Assembly (NCBI RefSeq): GCF_003841505.1
Contig: NZ_REGA01000009.1
Location: forward strand, 1 to 64,000
Source of the DNA: Natrarchaeobius chitinivorans
GTDB taxonomy: Archaea > Halobacteriota > Halobacteria > Halobacteriales > Natrialbaceae
Length of the DNA stretch: 64,000 bases
Direction of reading: 5' to 3'
Part shown: in pieces, positions 8,614 to 17,572 of the stretch
Numbering within the stretch: position 1 is the stretch's first letter
Layout of the letters: each line of letters opens with the position of its first letter
Notes under the pieces: model-generated
Seen by the model: the letters and a program-made list of their open reading frames with translations, nothing else
Database searches by the model: none
What the model was told of the DNA's origin: nothing
Made by a program: the position numbers and the translations under genes

Positions 8614-9387
8614 TCAGTCGTGTTTTCGGGCGTTCAGTGAGACGCTCTTGACGCCGTAGGTCTGACAGGCGTTCGCCGCTCGCTCGGAGGTAAACTCGTA
8701 GTCGACGTTTTCTTCGACTGTGGTTACGTCCAGTCCCGCCGCCTCGATCAGGTCGGTGTAGCGGTCCACTTGTTCGGCACCACCGATACAGGCAGCCCAC
8801 AGGTCTGCATCGTTCTTGATGCTTCCCGGCATTTGCTGTTCGCTGATGATATCCGAGAGGGCGAGTCGTCCACCGGACCGCAGCACCCGGAACGCCTCCT
8901 CGAAGACCCGATCCTTCTCGGCGGAGAGGTTGACCACGCCGTTCGAAATCACCGCGTCGAACGAGTCGTCCTCGAACGGAAGCTCCTCGATGTATCCCCG
9001 ACGAAACTCGACGTTGTGAAAGCCGTTTTCCGCCGCGAGCGTTCGGGCTTTCTCGACCTGTTTGTCCGTCATATCCACGCCGGTGACCGTCCCGGTTTCG
9101 GTTACGTGCAACCCGGCGACGAACGCGTCCATCCCCGACCCGCTCCCGAGGTCGAGTACCGCTTCGCCCGGCTCGAGGTTCGCCAACTCGAAGTGGTAGC
9201 CGACGCCCGCGAACGAGTCGATCGCTGCGTCCGGAACGTAGTTCAGATCGTCGGGTTCGTATCCGAGGCGCTCGGCGAGCTCCCGTCCGGTCTCGAAGTG
9301 AAACTCCGCGTCGGACGACTCCGCGACGTCGCCGTACATCGACTTGACCTCGCGTTCGAGTTTTTCCGTGTCGAGTGATTTGCTCAT
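8614..9387 (-). CDS. SAM-dependent methyltransferase, ArsM-like
   Basis: A 257-residue class I methyltransferase of the arsenite-methyltransferase-like group. The SAM site is VLDLGSGSGMDAF (near residue 77), followed by TGVDMTDKQVEKA and RVLRSGGRLALSD. The lead-in LNYVPDAAIDSFAGVGYHF is typical of ArsM relatives. True ArsM uses conserved cysteines; here the motif usually read as ISNCVINLS is VISNGVVNLS, so that cysteine is missing. C215 region (AACIGG) and ANACQTYG remain. Arsenic methylation is therefore doubtful; another soft-metal or small-molecule substrate is possible. GAGGCGTGA lies just before ATG 9387. A small open frame ends 4 bp upstream. Confidence 0.75.
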   Translation of the reverse strand: MSKSLDTEKLEREVKSMYGDVAESSDAEFHFETGRELAERLGYEPDDLNYVPDAAIDSFAGVGYHFELANLEPGEAVLDLGSGSGMDAFVAGLHVTETGTVTGVDMTDKQVEKARTLAAENGFHNVEFRRGYIEELPFEDDSFDAVISNGVVNLSAEKDRVFEEAFRVLRSGGRLALSDIISEQQMPGSIKNDADLWAACIGGAEQVDRYTDLIEAAGLDVTTVEENVDYEFTSERAANACQTYGVKSVSLNARKHD

Positions 9388-9391
9388 TTTC

Positions 9392-9481
9392 TCACGCCTC
9401 TGGATGGCCGCCTGGGTGTTCGACGATCTCCTCGAGGGTGTTGGGGTCGATACCGTGTACGAGTTGCTGATAGTCGTTCAT
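9392..9481 (-). CDS. Possible 29-residue leader peptide or gene remnant
   Basis: Minus-strand ATG 9481 encodes MNDYQQLVHGIDPNTLEEI and ends EHPGGHPEA, with its TGA 4 bp before the methyltransferase start; the ribosome binding site of the latter lies inside its last codons. The composition is protein-like and acidic, and the spacing suggests coupling. The frame is open further up to 9580, but that part looks non-coding. It could be a small real protein, a leader peptide or the end of a decayed gene. I do not recognise it. Confidence 0.3.
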   Translation of the reverse strand: MNDYQQLVHGIDPNTLEEIVEHPGGHPEA

Positions 9482-9696
9482 AATTACTTCATCTCTCGGC
9501 CTGATACGGTAGGTGGTCTGGAATACTGTAGCTACTTCGTGAAGTTTCGGCGGTTGCTGCCGATTTTGCACTCGCTGCAAACGAGTCGCCTGCTGGGCGG
9601 CGGCGGTCGTAGCCGAGTTCCATTTACTCGAGGCCCCGTCGAGGTCATCCTGTTACCGCCGTGATCGAATTGGACGGTTGATCGATGTTCCGGTCA

Positions 9697-10521
9697 CTAC
9701 TCGACGGCTCGTTGCGGCTCGAGTGGGCGAGCATCGGGTTCGTAGCGTTCGTACACCGACTGCGCCCAGTCACGAACTGCCGGCACGTCGGTATCGAGCA
9801 ACGCCCGTATCGTTCCGCTGTCTCGCTCGAAACAGCTGATGACGACGCGATCGTCGAGAAGCCCGATTCCGTACGGCGGTAGCTCCTCGTGCTCCAGGAC
9901 GGTGAAGTTGTCCCGCTGGAGCATCTCCGAACTGCGCTTCGGGTACGTCGAACGGAAGTACGTGTGGCAGTTCGGCCGGTCGATCAACGTGACGTCCACG
10001 CCGTCGCCGATCAGTCGCGTGAGAACGTCGAAACAGGGGTCCATCAACGCGACTTCGGGCCGGAGAAATCGGACTGTAGTCGTCCCCTCGAGAAGCGACT
10101 CGAATCGGTTCACCGGCTGGTAGGGGAAATCGGGCTCGGCGACGGTGACGGTGAGATCCGCCCACGTCTCGATCGAGAACCTGTCCATCTCGTCGGGGAG
10201 CCAGTGCCAGACGTCACGCAACTTCCGCTCGGTTTCGATCCGGTCGATCAGTTCCTCCATCCCGGACGCGATGGACTCTCCGAGCCGAGTTGCAACGTAC
10301 TGATATCCGTCTTTACGGATCCACACCCGGTTTTCGAACTCGTCTACCGTTCGACGAATCGTCGAGGAGGAAACGCCGGTTAGTTCACAAAGCTCGGACC
10401 GACTCCGGGGGCGTTTCGTCAGCGCGACGAGCGTCGGAATACGGTGTTCGGACCGTGTGAGATACGCGATATCACCAGTCGGTGAGTCAGTCGGACAATG
10501 TCTTGTGTTACCTATTCCCAT
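9697..10521 (-). CDS. Winged-helix transcriptional regulator (haloarchaeal HTH plus C-terminal sensor domain)
   Basis: About 274 residues. An N-terminal MarR/ArsR-like winged helix (SEHRIPTLVALTKRPRSRSEL then TGVSSSTIRRTVDEFE) is followed by a C-terminal domain of roughly 170 residues of the type common in haloarchaeal regulators (DUF1724/FilR1-like). PDFPYQPVNRFESLLEG and the ending TDVPAVRDWAQSVYERY are typical. ATG 10521 (MGIGNTRHC) is preferred over 10584. It is transcribed toward the methyltransferase 216 bp away and may control it; no operator is obvious. The regulator at 24525 belongs to the same broad class. Confidence 0.75.
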   Translation of the reverse strand: MGIGNTRHCPTDSPTGDIAYLTRSEHRIPTLVALTKRPRSRSELCELTGVSSSTIRRTVDEFENRVWIRKDGYQYVATRLGESIASGMEELIDRIETERKLRDVWHWLPDEMDRFSIETWADLTVTVAEPDFPYQPVNRFESLLEGTTTVRFLRPEVALMDPCFDVLTRLIGDGVDVTLIDRPNCHTYFRSTYPKRSSEMLQRDNFTVLEHEELPPYGIGLLDDRVVISCFERDSGTIRALLDTDVPAVRDWAQSVYERYEPDARPLEPQRAVE

Positions 10522-10751
10522 AGACAAGGTACGCTTACGAGCATGAAAACTATTTGCGTACGGGATGCACCCGGCCATCTCCACACGGGACGGACCACTC
10601 CGAATGCGATACGGTACGAAACGCTCACACCGTCCAAAGCGGTGATACCCTCCTCAGCCGTGAACGGCCCGATTCCATCGCCGGTAAAAGAGAGCGAACG
10701 GGAACCGTCGTCTGCAACGACGAACTCGGAATCGACGAGGCCCGTTCGTTC

Positions 10752-10792
10752 CTTTAAGTGCTTCTGGTCACAAGGTGAAGATACGACGGGAA
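10752..10792 (+). repeat. 41-bp promoter-like motif C, copy 2
   Basis: Identical over 41 bp to 8419-8459 and in the same orientation, starting CTTTAAGTGC. The two copies bracket the methyltransferase and regulator genes, 2.3 kb apart. It precedes a stretch that leads to the CaCA gene about 260 bp further on. Confidence 0.6.
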
Positions 10793-10927
10793 ACGACGAC
10801 TTCTCGAGGGCTCTTCGATCGAAGTGACGACTTCGCTCACGACGACGAAGAGGAGGGCCTCGCTCACCGGACGGACGAGAGAGGACGGACCACCGCCGGC
10901 CATCGCTGTCGAGCCGACGCTGTCCTC

Positions 10928-11011
10928 GTTTCGCACGGAGCGCTGTCCTCGGTCCCCGTTTTGCACGGAGCGCTGTCCTCGGTCCCCATTTTGCACGGAG
11001 CGCTGTCCTGG
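10928..11011. repeat. Three tandem 30-bp direct repeats
   Basis: Units begin at 10928, 10958 and 10988. Each contains the shared core GCACGGAGCGCTGTCCT; the first two continue CGGTCCCC and the third is partial (24 bp). Spacing is exactly 30 bp. They end 40 bp before the CaCA start codon, a position suited to a multi-site operator or to polymerase slippage. There are no spacers, so this is not CRISPR. Confidence 0.85.
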
Positions 11012-11051
11012 TTTCGCACTGCTTATACCGCGTTCTCGAGTAGCCGACGCT

Positions 11052-11996
11052 ATGTTCTCGGAGACGGTCGGTTCCGTTCTCGTGCTCGCTGCTGGCGTCG
11101 TCGCGCTGTACGCCGGTGCCGAGTTGCTCGTCGCCGGTGCCGGACGACTGGCTCTCGGGATCGGACTCCGGGCGGCGACCGTCGGCGTGACGGTAATCGC
11201 GTTCGCGACGACCACACCGGAACTCTTCGTCGCGACGATCGGCGCGCTCGACGTTTCGACGGACGTCGGACTCGGGGCCGTCCTCGGCTCGAACATCGCG
11301 AACATCGGCCTCGTTCTCGGCGTCGCGGCGCTCATCAAACCCCTGTCGGTGAGCGAGACGGTCATGCGTCGTCACGTCCCGTTCATGGTGTTCGCCGCGT
11401 TCTTGCTGTTCGTCCTCGGAATCGACGGGGTCATCGGCCGTCTCGAGGGTGCCATCTTCCTGTTCACGCTTGCCGGGTTTACGGGGTATCTGCTGTACTA
11501 CGTGGGGGCCGATCCGGCACCGATAGCGGACGAACCCGACGCCGGTGAAGGAATCGAGCCGCGAGACGTCGCGCTCGTTCTCGGCGGGCTTGTCGCGCTC
11601 GTCGTCGGCTCGCGGTGGCTCGTCGCCGGCGGAACGGAACTGCTCTCCACGCTCGGCTTTTCGGAGCTATTCATCGGCCTCACCGTCCTGGCGCTCGGAA
11701 CGTCGCTTCCGGAACTCGCGGCGTCGGTCGTCGGTGCGATTCGCGGCGAGACGGCTTTCGCCATCGGCAACGTCGTCGGTTCGAACATCTACAACGTCCT
11801 CGCCGTCCTCGGACTCGTGGCGATCGTCACCCCGATCTCGATCGCTCCGTCGACGCTCCGATTCGAGTTCCCCGTCCTGATCGTCTTCACAGTCGTCCTG
11901 GTCGGGATGATGGGATACGGGCGGCGGCTCACGAGGCTCGACGGGGCGGCCCTCGTCGTCGGCTACGTCGCGTTCGTCTACCTGCTGTTTCCGTGA
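11052..11996 (+). CDS. Calcium/sodium antiporter, CaCA family (YrbG-type)
   Basis: A 314-residue membrane protein with about ten hydrophobic segments in two halves. Both alpha-repeats are present: FATTTPELFVATIGA with GSNIANIGLVLG in the first half and LGTSLPELAASVVGA with GSNIYNVLAVLG in the second, holding the ion-binding acidic and polar residues. It likely exchanges cytosolic Ca2+ for Na+. The frame is open to 10824, but the upstream part is the tandem-repeat region; ATG 11052 (MFSETVGSV) starts directly at the first membrane helix and fits the family length. A TTATACCGC box about 25 bp upstream fits a leaderless transcript. Confidence 0.92.
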   Translation: MFSETVGSVLVLAAGVVALYAGAELLVAGAGRLALGIGLRAATVGVTVIAFATTTPELFVATIGALDVSTDVGLGAVLGSNIANIGLVLGVAALIKPLSVSETVMRRHVPFMVFAAFLLFVLGIDGVIGRLEGAIFLFTLAGFTGYLLYYVGADPAPIADEPDAGEGIEPRDVALVLGGLVALVVGSRWLVAGGTELLSTLGFSELFIGLTVLALGTSLPELAASVVGAIRGETAFAIGNVVGSNIYNVLAVLGLVAIVTPISIAPSTLRFEFPVLIVFTVVLVGMMGYGRRLTRLDGAALVVGYVAFVYLLFP

Positions 11997-12100
11997 GCGG
12001 GCGGACGCGTTCCGACTGTGACAGGCGAACCCGTTCCGGCACGGCGGCCGGACCGATCGAAAACCGGCGACTTAACGGGTTCCGGAGCGGGACCTCCGGT

Positions 12101-13435
12101 ATGAGCGACATCGCGATCGTCGAGAGCCGTGCCGACCGGGCGTCGGTCCACATCTGCGATCACCTTCGGGACCTCGTCGCCTGGGACGAACGGACGGACG
12201 AGGGGCGTCCGGATGCCGACGGGGGCGGGACCTACTACCGGACGGACGGAGCCGAACTCCGCTCGTTCGACGGCCGCCACCTCGACCTCGAGCGGCCGGT
12301 CGCCGCCTTCGACTGTGAGCCCGCCGTCCTCGTCTTCGCCTCGCGCCACGCCGGCGACACCGGCCCGCTGCTGACCGGCCACTTCACGGGAAACGTCGGT
12401 CCGGCGGAGTTCGGTGGCGAGGACGACTCCGTCGCCGAAACCTGCCCGAACGCGCTCGCTCGGCTGCTCGAGGCCTTCGACGAACACGTTCCCGAGGGGT
12501 ACGACGTCGGAATGGAGTGTACCCACCACGGCCCGACCGACGTCGGCTGTCCCTCGCTGTTCGCCGAACTCGGCAGCGACGACGACCAGTGGGACGATCC
12601 GGTCGGGGCCGAGGCGGTCGCCCGGGCGATCCTCGACCTCCGCGGGGTCGACCCACACCGCGAGCGACAGGTCGTCGGCTTCGGCGGCAACCACTACGTC
12701 CCCCGCTTCGAGCGAATCGTTCGGGAGACGCCGTGGGCCGTCGGTCACGTCGTGCCGGACTGGGCACTCGAGGAGTTGGACCATCCGACTGCACACCGGG
12801 ACGTCCTCGAGGCGGTGTTCGAGACGAGCGAGACCGACCTCGCGGTCGTCGACGACCAGCGACCGGCCCTCGAAGACGCTCTCGAGGAGATGGGATACCG
12901 CGTCGTCAGCGAGAGCTGGCTCCGTGCGGTCGGTGACCGCCCCTTCGACCTCGTCGACGCGGTGGAGTCCGATCTCGGACCCGTCGGAGACGGCGTCCAG
13001 TTCGGCCAGCGCGTCGAGCGCCCGATCGCGACGGTCGATCTTCCGGGCGAACTCGTCGACGCTGCGGAGGGAATCGATCGGCCTCGAGTCCGTGAGATCG
13101 TCGAGCGCCACACCGTCGCGTTCGCGACCGAAAACGGTGGCAGCCGCGTCGGATCGCGCGCCGCGGTTCCCCGAACGGCGGCGGCCGACTCGCGGGCGGC
13201 GGTGGTCGAAGCCCTCGCCGAGGTCCTCGAGTCGAAGTACGACGACGTTACGGTCGAAGACGATGCCGTCGTCGCCGAGGAGGTCGCGTTCGATCCCGAC
13301 CTGGCGAGACAGGCCGGCGTTCGGGAGGGGCCGGCGTTCGGCAAACTTGCCGACGGCGTCCCGGTTACGGTCGACGGTGAATCTATCAGCCCCGGGAGTG
13401 TTCGGACGAAACGAACGCACCGATTTCCCCTGTGA
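12101..13435 (+). CDS. dtdA: D-aminoacyl-tRNA deacylase (GEK1/DtdA type)
   Basis: A 444-residue archaeal/plant-type D-aminoacyl-tRNA deacylase, which hydrolyses D-amino acids from mischarged tRNA in the cytosol. Family segments seen are FASRHAGDTGPLLTGHFTGN (zinc-binding histidines), ECTHHGPTDVGCPSLFAELG, VGFGGNHYVPRFERI and the C-terminal EGPAFGKLADG. ATG 12101 is chosen over an in-frame open stretch reaching 11615, because that stretch overlaps the CaCA gene and CTTAAC sits about 30 bp upstream as a TATA-like box. It lies directly upstream of ftsZ1, an arrangement I recall from other haloarchaea. Confidence 0.92.
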   Translation: MSDIAIVESRADRASVHICDHLRDLVAWDERTDEGRPDADGGGTYYRTDGAELRSFDGRHLDLERPVAAFDCEPAVLVFASRHAGDTGPLLTGHFTGNVGPAEFGGEDDSVAETCPNALARLLEAFDEHVPEGYDVGMECTHHGPTDVGCPSLFAELGSDDDQWDDPVGAEAVARAILDLRGVDPHRERQVVGFGGNHYVPRFERIVRETPWAVGHVVPDWALEELDHPTAHRDVLEAVFETSETDLAVVDDQRPALEDALEEMGYRVVSESWLRAVGDRPFDLVDAVESDLGPVGDGVQFGQRVERPIATVDLPGELVDAAEGIDRPRVREIVERHTVAFATENGGSRVGSRAAVPRTAAADSRAAVVEALAEVLESKYDDVTVEDDAVVAEEVAFDPDLARQAGVREGPAFGKLADGVPVTVDGESISPGSVRTKRTHRFPL

Positions 13436-13592
13436 CGTGTCCGACAAACGGAGTAATTCGAAATATACCTTTCACGTCGGCATTTCTCCTCGAAATTGTC
13501 TTTTGACAGGTAACGAATCGATAACGTGTCAGACGCTCGGCTGACGTGTAGGGGAAAGGTAATTATGCTTCGCCTTTTAGAGAGTCTCAAGA

Positions 13593-14744
13593 ATGGACTC
13601 ACTCATCGACGACGCCATCGACGAGGCCGAAGACGGGGAGCCGACGGAGGCTCTCGACGTCGACCAGTCGACCGACGAGTCGGACGGCGAGAGCGGGCGA
13701 GAATCGGGAACGATGACCGACGAGGAACTCGAGGACGTTTTGCAGGATCTCCAGACCGACATCACGGTCGTCGGCTGTGGCGGCGCGGGCGGCAACACGA
13801 TCGACCGGATGGACGAGGAAGGGATCCACGGCGCGAAACTCGTCGCGGCCAACACCGACGTCCAGCACCTGGTCGAGATCGACGCCGACACGAAGATTCT
13901 GATGGGCGAGGAGAAGACCGGCGGCCGCGGTGCCGGCTCGCTCCCGCAGGTCGGCGAGGAAGCCGCCCTCGAGAGCCAACAGGACATCTACGAGGCGATC
14001 GACGGCTCGGACATGGTGTTCGTCACGGCCGGACTCGGCGGCGGCACGGGAACCGGCTCCGCGCCGGTCGTCGCCAAGGCCGCCCGCGAGGCCGGCGCGC
14101 TGACGATATCGATCGTCACGACGCCGTTCACCGCGGAGGGTGAGGTCCGCAGGACGAACGCCGAAGCCGGCCTCGAGCGCCTGCGCGACGTCTCGGATAC
14201 GGTTATCGTCGTTCCGAACGACCGCCTGCTCGACTCCGTCGGCAAACTCCCCGTCCGTCAGGCGTTCAAAGTCAGCGACGAAGTGTTGATGCGCTCGGTC
14301 AAGGGGATCACCGAACTCATCACCAAACCCGGCCTCGTCAACCTGGACTTCGCCGACGTCCGAACCGTAATGGAACGTGGCGGCGTCGCGATGATCGGCC
14401 TCGGCGAATCCGACTCGGAAGCGAAAGCCGAAGATTCGGTCAAAACCGCGCTTCGCTCGCCCCTGCTCGACGTCGACATCTCCGGAGCGAGTTCCGCGCT
14501 CGTCAACGTTACCGGCGGCAACGACATGTCCATCGAGGAAGCCGAGGGCGTCGTCGAGGAGATCTACGACCGCATCGATCCCGACGCGCGCATCATCTGG
14601 GGAACCTCGATCGACGAGACGCTCGAGGGAAGCATGCGGACCATGATCGTCGTCACCGGCGTCCAGTCACCACAGATCTACGGCCGCCCCGAGGGCGAGG
14701 CCGTCCAGCCCGACATGGGCGACGACATCGACTTCGTCGACTAA
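13593..14744 (+). CDS. ftsZ1: Cell division protein FtsZ1
   Basis: A 383-residue tubulin-like GTPase that forms the mid-cell ring. The acidic N-terminal extension (about 45 residues) is haloarchaeal. The GTPase core shows [15 protein letters not shown], the tubulin signature [15 protein letters not shown], the T5/synergy region ([12 protein letters not shown]) and the C-terminal polymerisation domain with [14 protein letters not shown]-terminus [13 protein letters not shown] and the ending fit the FtsZ1 rather than FtsZ2 or CetZ branch. The CTTTTAGA box about 25 bp before ATG 13593 suggests a leaderless mRNA. Its TAA overlaps the stop of the convergent membrane protein gene. Confidence 0.95.
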   Translation: MDSLIDDAIDEAEDGEPTEALDVDQSTDESDGESGRESGTMTDEELEDVLQDLQTDITVVGCGGAGGNTIDRMDEEGIHGAKLVAANTDVQHLVEIDADTKILMGEEKTGGRGAGSLPQVGEEAALESQQDIYEAIDGSDMVFVTAGLGGGTGTGSAPVVAKAAREAGALTISIVTTPFTAEGEVRRTNAEAGLERLRDVSDTVIVVPNDRLLDSVGKLPVRQAFKVSDEVLMRSVKGITELITKPGLVNLDFADVRTVMERGGVAMIGLGESDSEAKAEDSVKTALRSPLLDVDISGASSALVNVTGGNDMSIEEAEGVVEEIYDRIDPDARIIWGTSIDETLEGSMRTMIVVTGVQSPQIYGRPEGEAVQPDMGDDIDFVD

Positions 14745-15352
14745 CGGTTCGGCTCAGAGTCCATCGGCCCGCGCTCGAGACCGACTTTTCCGGCGACGTA
14801 CACGAGACTCCCGACCAGCAGCGCCGCGCCGAGCGGTAACAGCCACGGCAGCACCGTCAACAGCGCGCCGCTCGCCTGGATGCCCAGCACGAGGAGGACG
14901 ACCGGTGCACAGCAGACGCTTCCCGACAGCAACGCCGGGACTGCCGCGGCAGCGCCGGCCCCGGCCCCGATCCCGCAGGAGGCCGGCTGGACGAGTGCCA
15001 GGTACGCCAGCGCGACGTTGAGTCCGACGAGCGCCGAGAGAGCGATGCCGATCCCGAGGTCGATCGGTGCGAGGAGGACGGTTCCGAACCCGGCGTCGAC
15101 GACCGCGATCGGCTCGAACGAGGTCGGTCCCCGCCGCTCGAGCGCGCGAGTGAACGGATCGTCGACGAGACGCCAGGAGAAGCCGGCCCCGAACCGGACG
15201 GTAAACGAGTTCGTCGCCCAGAGAAAGCCGAACAGGTAGGCGATCGCGGTCGCGAACGCGACGCCAACGCTGTCCGCCCGACGCACGGCAACGCGGCTCG
15301 CGAGAACGGTCTCGTGAAGTCGTCTTCGGAGCCGGGCCGTCGAGTCAGTCAT
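14741..15352 (-). CDS. Haloarchaeal multi-pass membrane protein of unknown function
   Basis: 203 residues with five or so hydrophobic helices ([75 protein letters not shown]). A CC pair inside GSVCCAPV and C in PASCGIG resemble the cysteine-containing loops of small haloarchaeal membrane proteins, but no function is known to me. Its TAG overlaps ftsZ1's TAA as CTAA. Its start lies 15 bp from the stop of the DUF3179 gene, and the junction carries a short direct duplication of CGAGTCAGTCATGGACG (15341 and 15363). Confidence 0.75.
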   Translation of the reverse strand: MTDSTARLRRRLHETVLASRVAVRRADSVGVAFATAIAYLFGFLWATNSFTVRFGAGFSWRLVDDPFTRALERRGPTSFEPIAVVDAGFGTVLLAPIDLGIGIALSALVGLNVALAYLALVQPASCGIGAGAGAAAAVPALLSGSVCCAPVVLLVLGIQASGALLTVLPWLLPLGAALLVGSLVYVAGKVGLERGPMDSEPNR

Positions 15353-15366
15353 GGACGATCCTCGAG

Positions 15367-16494
15367 TCAGTCATGGACGGTCGTCGACGGATAGAACCCC
15401 TTCCAGGCGAACCACATGGCGTCGTAGGCGTACACCGCCTCGAGCGCCAGGTCGGTGGGATCGTGGCGGTCACCGTCCGGATCGATCACCGCCCCGTCCT
15501 CGTAGTCGAACGCGTCGGCGTCTTCGGTCCGGTACAGTCGGCCGAACTCGAGTTCCGGATCGTACGCCGCGAGGTAGTCGTGACCGGCGCGATCGATCCC
15601 GTAGACGCCGTGTTCGCGTAACGCCTCGAGCGAGATGGCGAGCGGTCCGTCCTCGGGTCGCGAGCAGAGAAACACCTGCTTCGGCGGGTGGCTGTCGTCC
15701 GCCTGGAGCGGATCGAACATCCAGTCGCTGTCTTCGCCGTAGTAGCCGGTCTTCGGGTTGTACGTCCCGTAGGGGTCGCCGTCGTAATCCCGCGCATACC
15801 CGGTTTCCTCCGTGAGAACGGTCGAATCCGGGTACGCCTCGATCCACCTCTCCCACGTCGTCCAGACGACCGGAAACTCGAGGAGCGACGCCGCCTCGAG
15901 ATCGCCCTCGATCGCGGTGGCGAGCATCTGGGGCCAGTAGCTCTCGTCTGCGCGGTCGTACATCACGAGATTGCTGTTGAGCAGGTGACCCGAGACGCCG
16001 AGCGTGGTGTCGCCCCGTTCGAACCCCATCGCCGTCCCCGTAAGCGGGCAGTAGGTTACGGCGACCGGCTCGCCGCCGATCTCGTCGTTGACGATTTCGT
16101 GGTGGACGAGGATCGACTGCGGGTACGCCTTCGCCTCGCCACCCCGCCGGACGCCGAAGACCGGATCGCCGTCCCGGATCCGATCACCGACGTCGTCGAC
16201 CGGTTCGAACTCGGGACCGTCGACCGCCGGGATCCCGTCTTGCGGGACGACGCTCCTGACGACGGCCTCCCGCAGGGCCTTGAGTTCGTACTCGACGGGC
16301 AGTTGTCCGTCCCGGATCGGAAGCGGCGAGTCGGCGATCGCGTCGTCGTCGGGCGTCGTCTCCATTCCCCCAGTCGTCGTCGCGTTGCTCTCCCCGTTCC
16401 CGTCGTACGGTCCGGAGTCGGAGTCGCCGAGGCAACCGACGATGCCGACCGCCGCGAGCGCGAGCGCACCGCGACGCGAGAGCCGTCGGTCCAT
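15367..16494 (-). CDS. DUF3179-domain Tat lipoprotein
   Basis: 375 residues. The N-terminus MDRRLSRRGALALAAVGIVG followed by CLGD is a Tat signal with lipobox, so it is exported folded and anchored outside the membrane. After a Ser/Thr/Asp-rich linker the DUF3179 domain fills the rest: PVFGVRRGGEAKAYP, HHEIVNDEIGGEPVAVTYCP with LTGTAMGF, and GTYNPKTGYYGEDSDWMF. The conserved TYCPLTG cysteine suggests a redox or metal role, but the biochemistry is unknown. ATG 16494 is directly before the Tat motif. It is probably cotranscribed with the membrane gene downstream. Confidence 0.88.
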   Translation of the reverse strand: MDRRLSRRGALALAAVGIVGCLGDSDSGPYDGNGESNATTTGGMETTPDDDAIADSPLPIRDGQLPVEYELKALREAVVRSVVPQDGIPAVDGPEFEPVDDVGDRIRDGDPVFGVRRGGEAKAYPQSILVHHEIVNDEIGGEPVAVTYCPLTGTAMGFERGDTTLGVSGHLLNSNLVMYDRADESYWPQMLATAIEGDLEAASLLEFPVVWTTWERWIEAYPDSTVLTEETGYARDYDGDPYGTYNPKTGYYGEDSDWMFDPLQADDSHPPKQVFLCSRPEDGPLAISLEALREHGVYGIDRAGHDYLAAYDPELEFGRLYRTEDADAFDYEDGAVIDPDGDRHDPTDLALEAVYAYDAMWFAWKGFYPSTTVHD

Positions 16495-16764
16495 ACGTGG
16501 TCGTCGACATCGTTGAAGGTACGACTACCGCGGTCGTGTACCCGTCACACACGATCGGCGCTTCGCTCCCGGTGTCATCACCTCTCCACCTCGAGAAGCG
16601 ATCTGATGCGAACCGAACGAATCTGCTGGTGGCGAATTCACTCGCCGGGGGAGGGGCGTAAATGCCTCCTTCGAAGCCGCCAATACCGAACGTAGAGCAG
16701 GAGACACTACTATAGTATCTCGGTAAGTGTGGGATTTAAGTTCTGCTGAAACGTCATATCGAGT

Positions 16765-16935
16765 ATGGGTGACCGGAAGCCAAATAATCCGCTTTCACCG
16801 TACTACCCATCTGAGGCTCCCGATCTGTCGGGGAACGTCCCCAGATGGATTGCAATTGGTGTCCTGCTATGGGCGGTGTTCTGGGGAGGTTGGATCGTCC
16901 TCTCTACGCTTGGTATCGTTCCCGCACCGATGTAG
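16765..16935 (+). CDS. 56-residue single-span membrane protein
   Basis: ATG 16765 encodes MGDRKPNNPLSPYYPSEAPD, then a hydrophobic helix WIAIGVLLWAVFWGGWIVLS and ends GIVPAPM at TAG 16933-16935. GATTTAAG about 30 bp upstream is a plausible TATA box for a near-leaderless transcript. The proline-rich cytosolic lead followed by one membrane helix fits a small regulatory or assembly subunit; I do not recognise the family. The flanking gap 16495-16764 shows nothing else, and 16936-17051 is empty. Confidence 0.6.
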   Translation: MGDRKPNNPLSPYYPSEAPDLSGNVPRWIAIGVLLWAVFWGGWIVLSTLGIVPAPM

Positions 16936-17051
16936 TAAGCGTAGTGCCGAGGGGAATTAGAACCTCGAAGATTGCTCCGGTGGACAGTTACAGCAAGCTG
17001 CATCAATCTGAAGAAGACTGCTCCGACGACCGACCGTCCCGAATCGGCGTC

Positions 17052-17138
17052 GTCATACGGTTTACTGTAAGTCATTTCCGGCGCAACCGCGACCCGGGCG
17101 GCGGTTGCGCCGGCAAATCGTTACAGCAATCCGTATCA
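17052..17138. repeat. Palindromic repeat family B, copy 2
   Basis: An 87-bp palindrome from TCATACGGTTTACTG to CAATCCGTATCA with inner stem GGCGCAACCGCGACC...GGTTGCGCC. The terminal TCA (17136-17138) is the TGA stop of the ferredoxin gene on the minus strand. Confidence 0.85.
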
Positions 17139-17468
17139 GTCGTCGGCCGCCGCCGTCTCCCCGCCCGTCGCCTCGAGGTCACTCTCGATGCTCGGCGGGT
17201 AGACGCCACGCTCGAGTTTCAGGTCCGACTGCGGGCGGGCCATACAGGTGAGCGCGAACCGTTCGGCCTCCTCGTCGGTTAACCCGCGTGCGGCCGGCTG
17301 GGTGACCTCTCCCTCGAGAATCTCGGCCGAACACGCCAGACACATTCCGACCCGACAGGAGTATTCCTGGGCGATGCCCTCCTCGAGACACCGGCTGAGA
17401 ATCGTCTCTTTCTCCGAGCAGGTGATCGTCTCCCCCGTCCCCACGAACTCGATCGTGTACTCCGTCAT
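17136..17468 (-). CDS. Plant-type 2Fe-2S ferredoxin
   Basis: 110 residues. The cluster ligands are in SCRVGMCLACS (first three cysteines) and LTCMARP (fourth), in the usual CX4CX2C...C spacing. The protein lacks the long acidic N-terminal insertion of the classical halobacterial ferredoxin, so it is a smaller paralogue for electron transfer in the cytosol; the partner is unknown. Its C-terminus TGGETAAADD ends exactly where family-B repeat copy 2 begins. Start ATG 17468. No partner gene is adjacent. Confidence 0.9.
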   Translation of the reverse strand: MTEYTIEFVGTGETITCSEKETILSRCLEEGIAQEYSCRVGMCLACSAEILEGEVTQPAARGLTDEEAERFALTCMARPQSDLKLERGVYPPSIESDLEATGGETAAADD

Positions 17469-17572
17469 GAGTGTCGGTACGCAAGAGCGGACTAAAACTC
17501 TTTATTCCGGTTCTGTCCCGTCGGATAGGACGAAAATCAGGGTGAGGGACGTATTTTCGACCGGTTCCGCCG

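Larger units (their letters stand above)
10522..11051. other. 530-bp regulatory gap upstream of the CaCA gene
   Basis: No convincing coding frame: the long frames across it contain the DNA repeats and lack family features. It holds motif C copy 2 (10752-10792) and three tandem 30-bp repeats (10928-11011). Confidence 0.55.

Noticed and set aside
10928-11011. CRISPR array from three 30-bp repeats
   Set aside because: Units are directly adjacent with no unique spacers.
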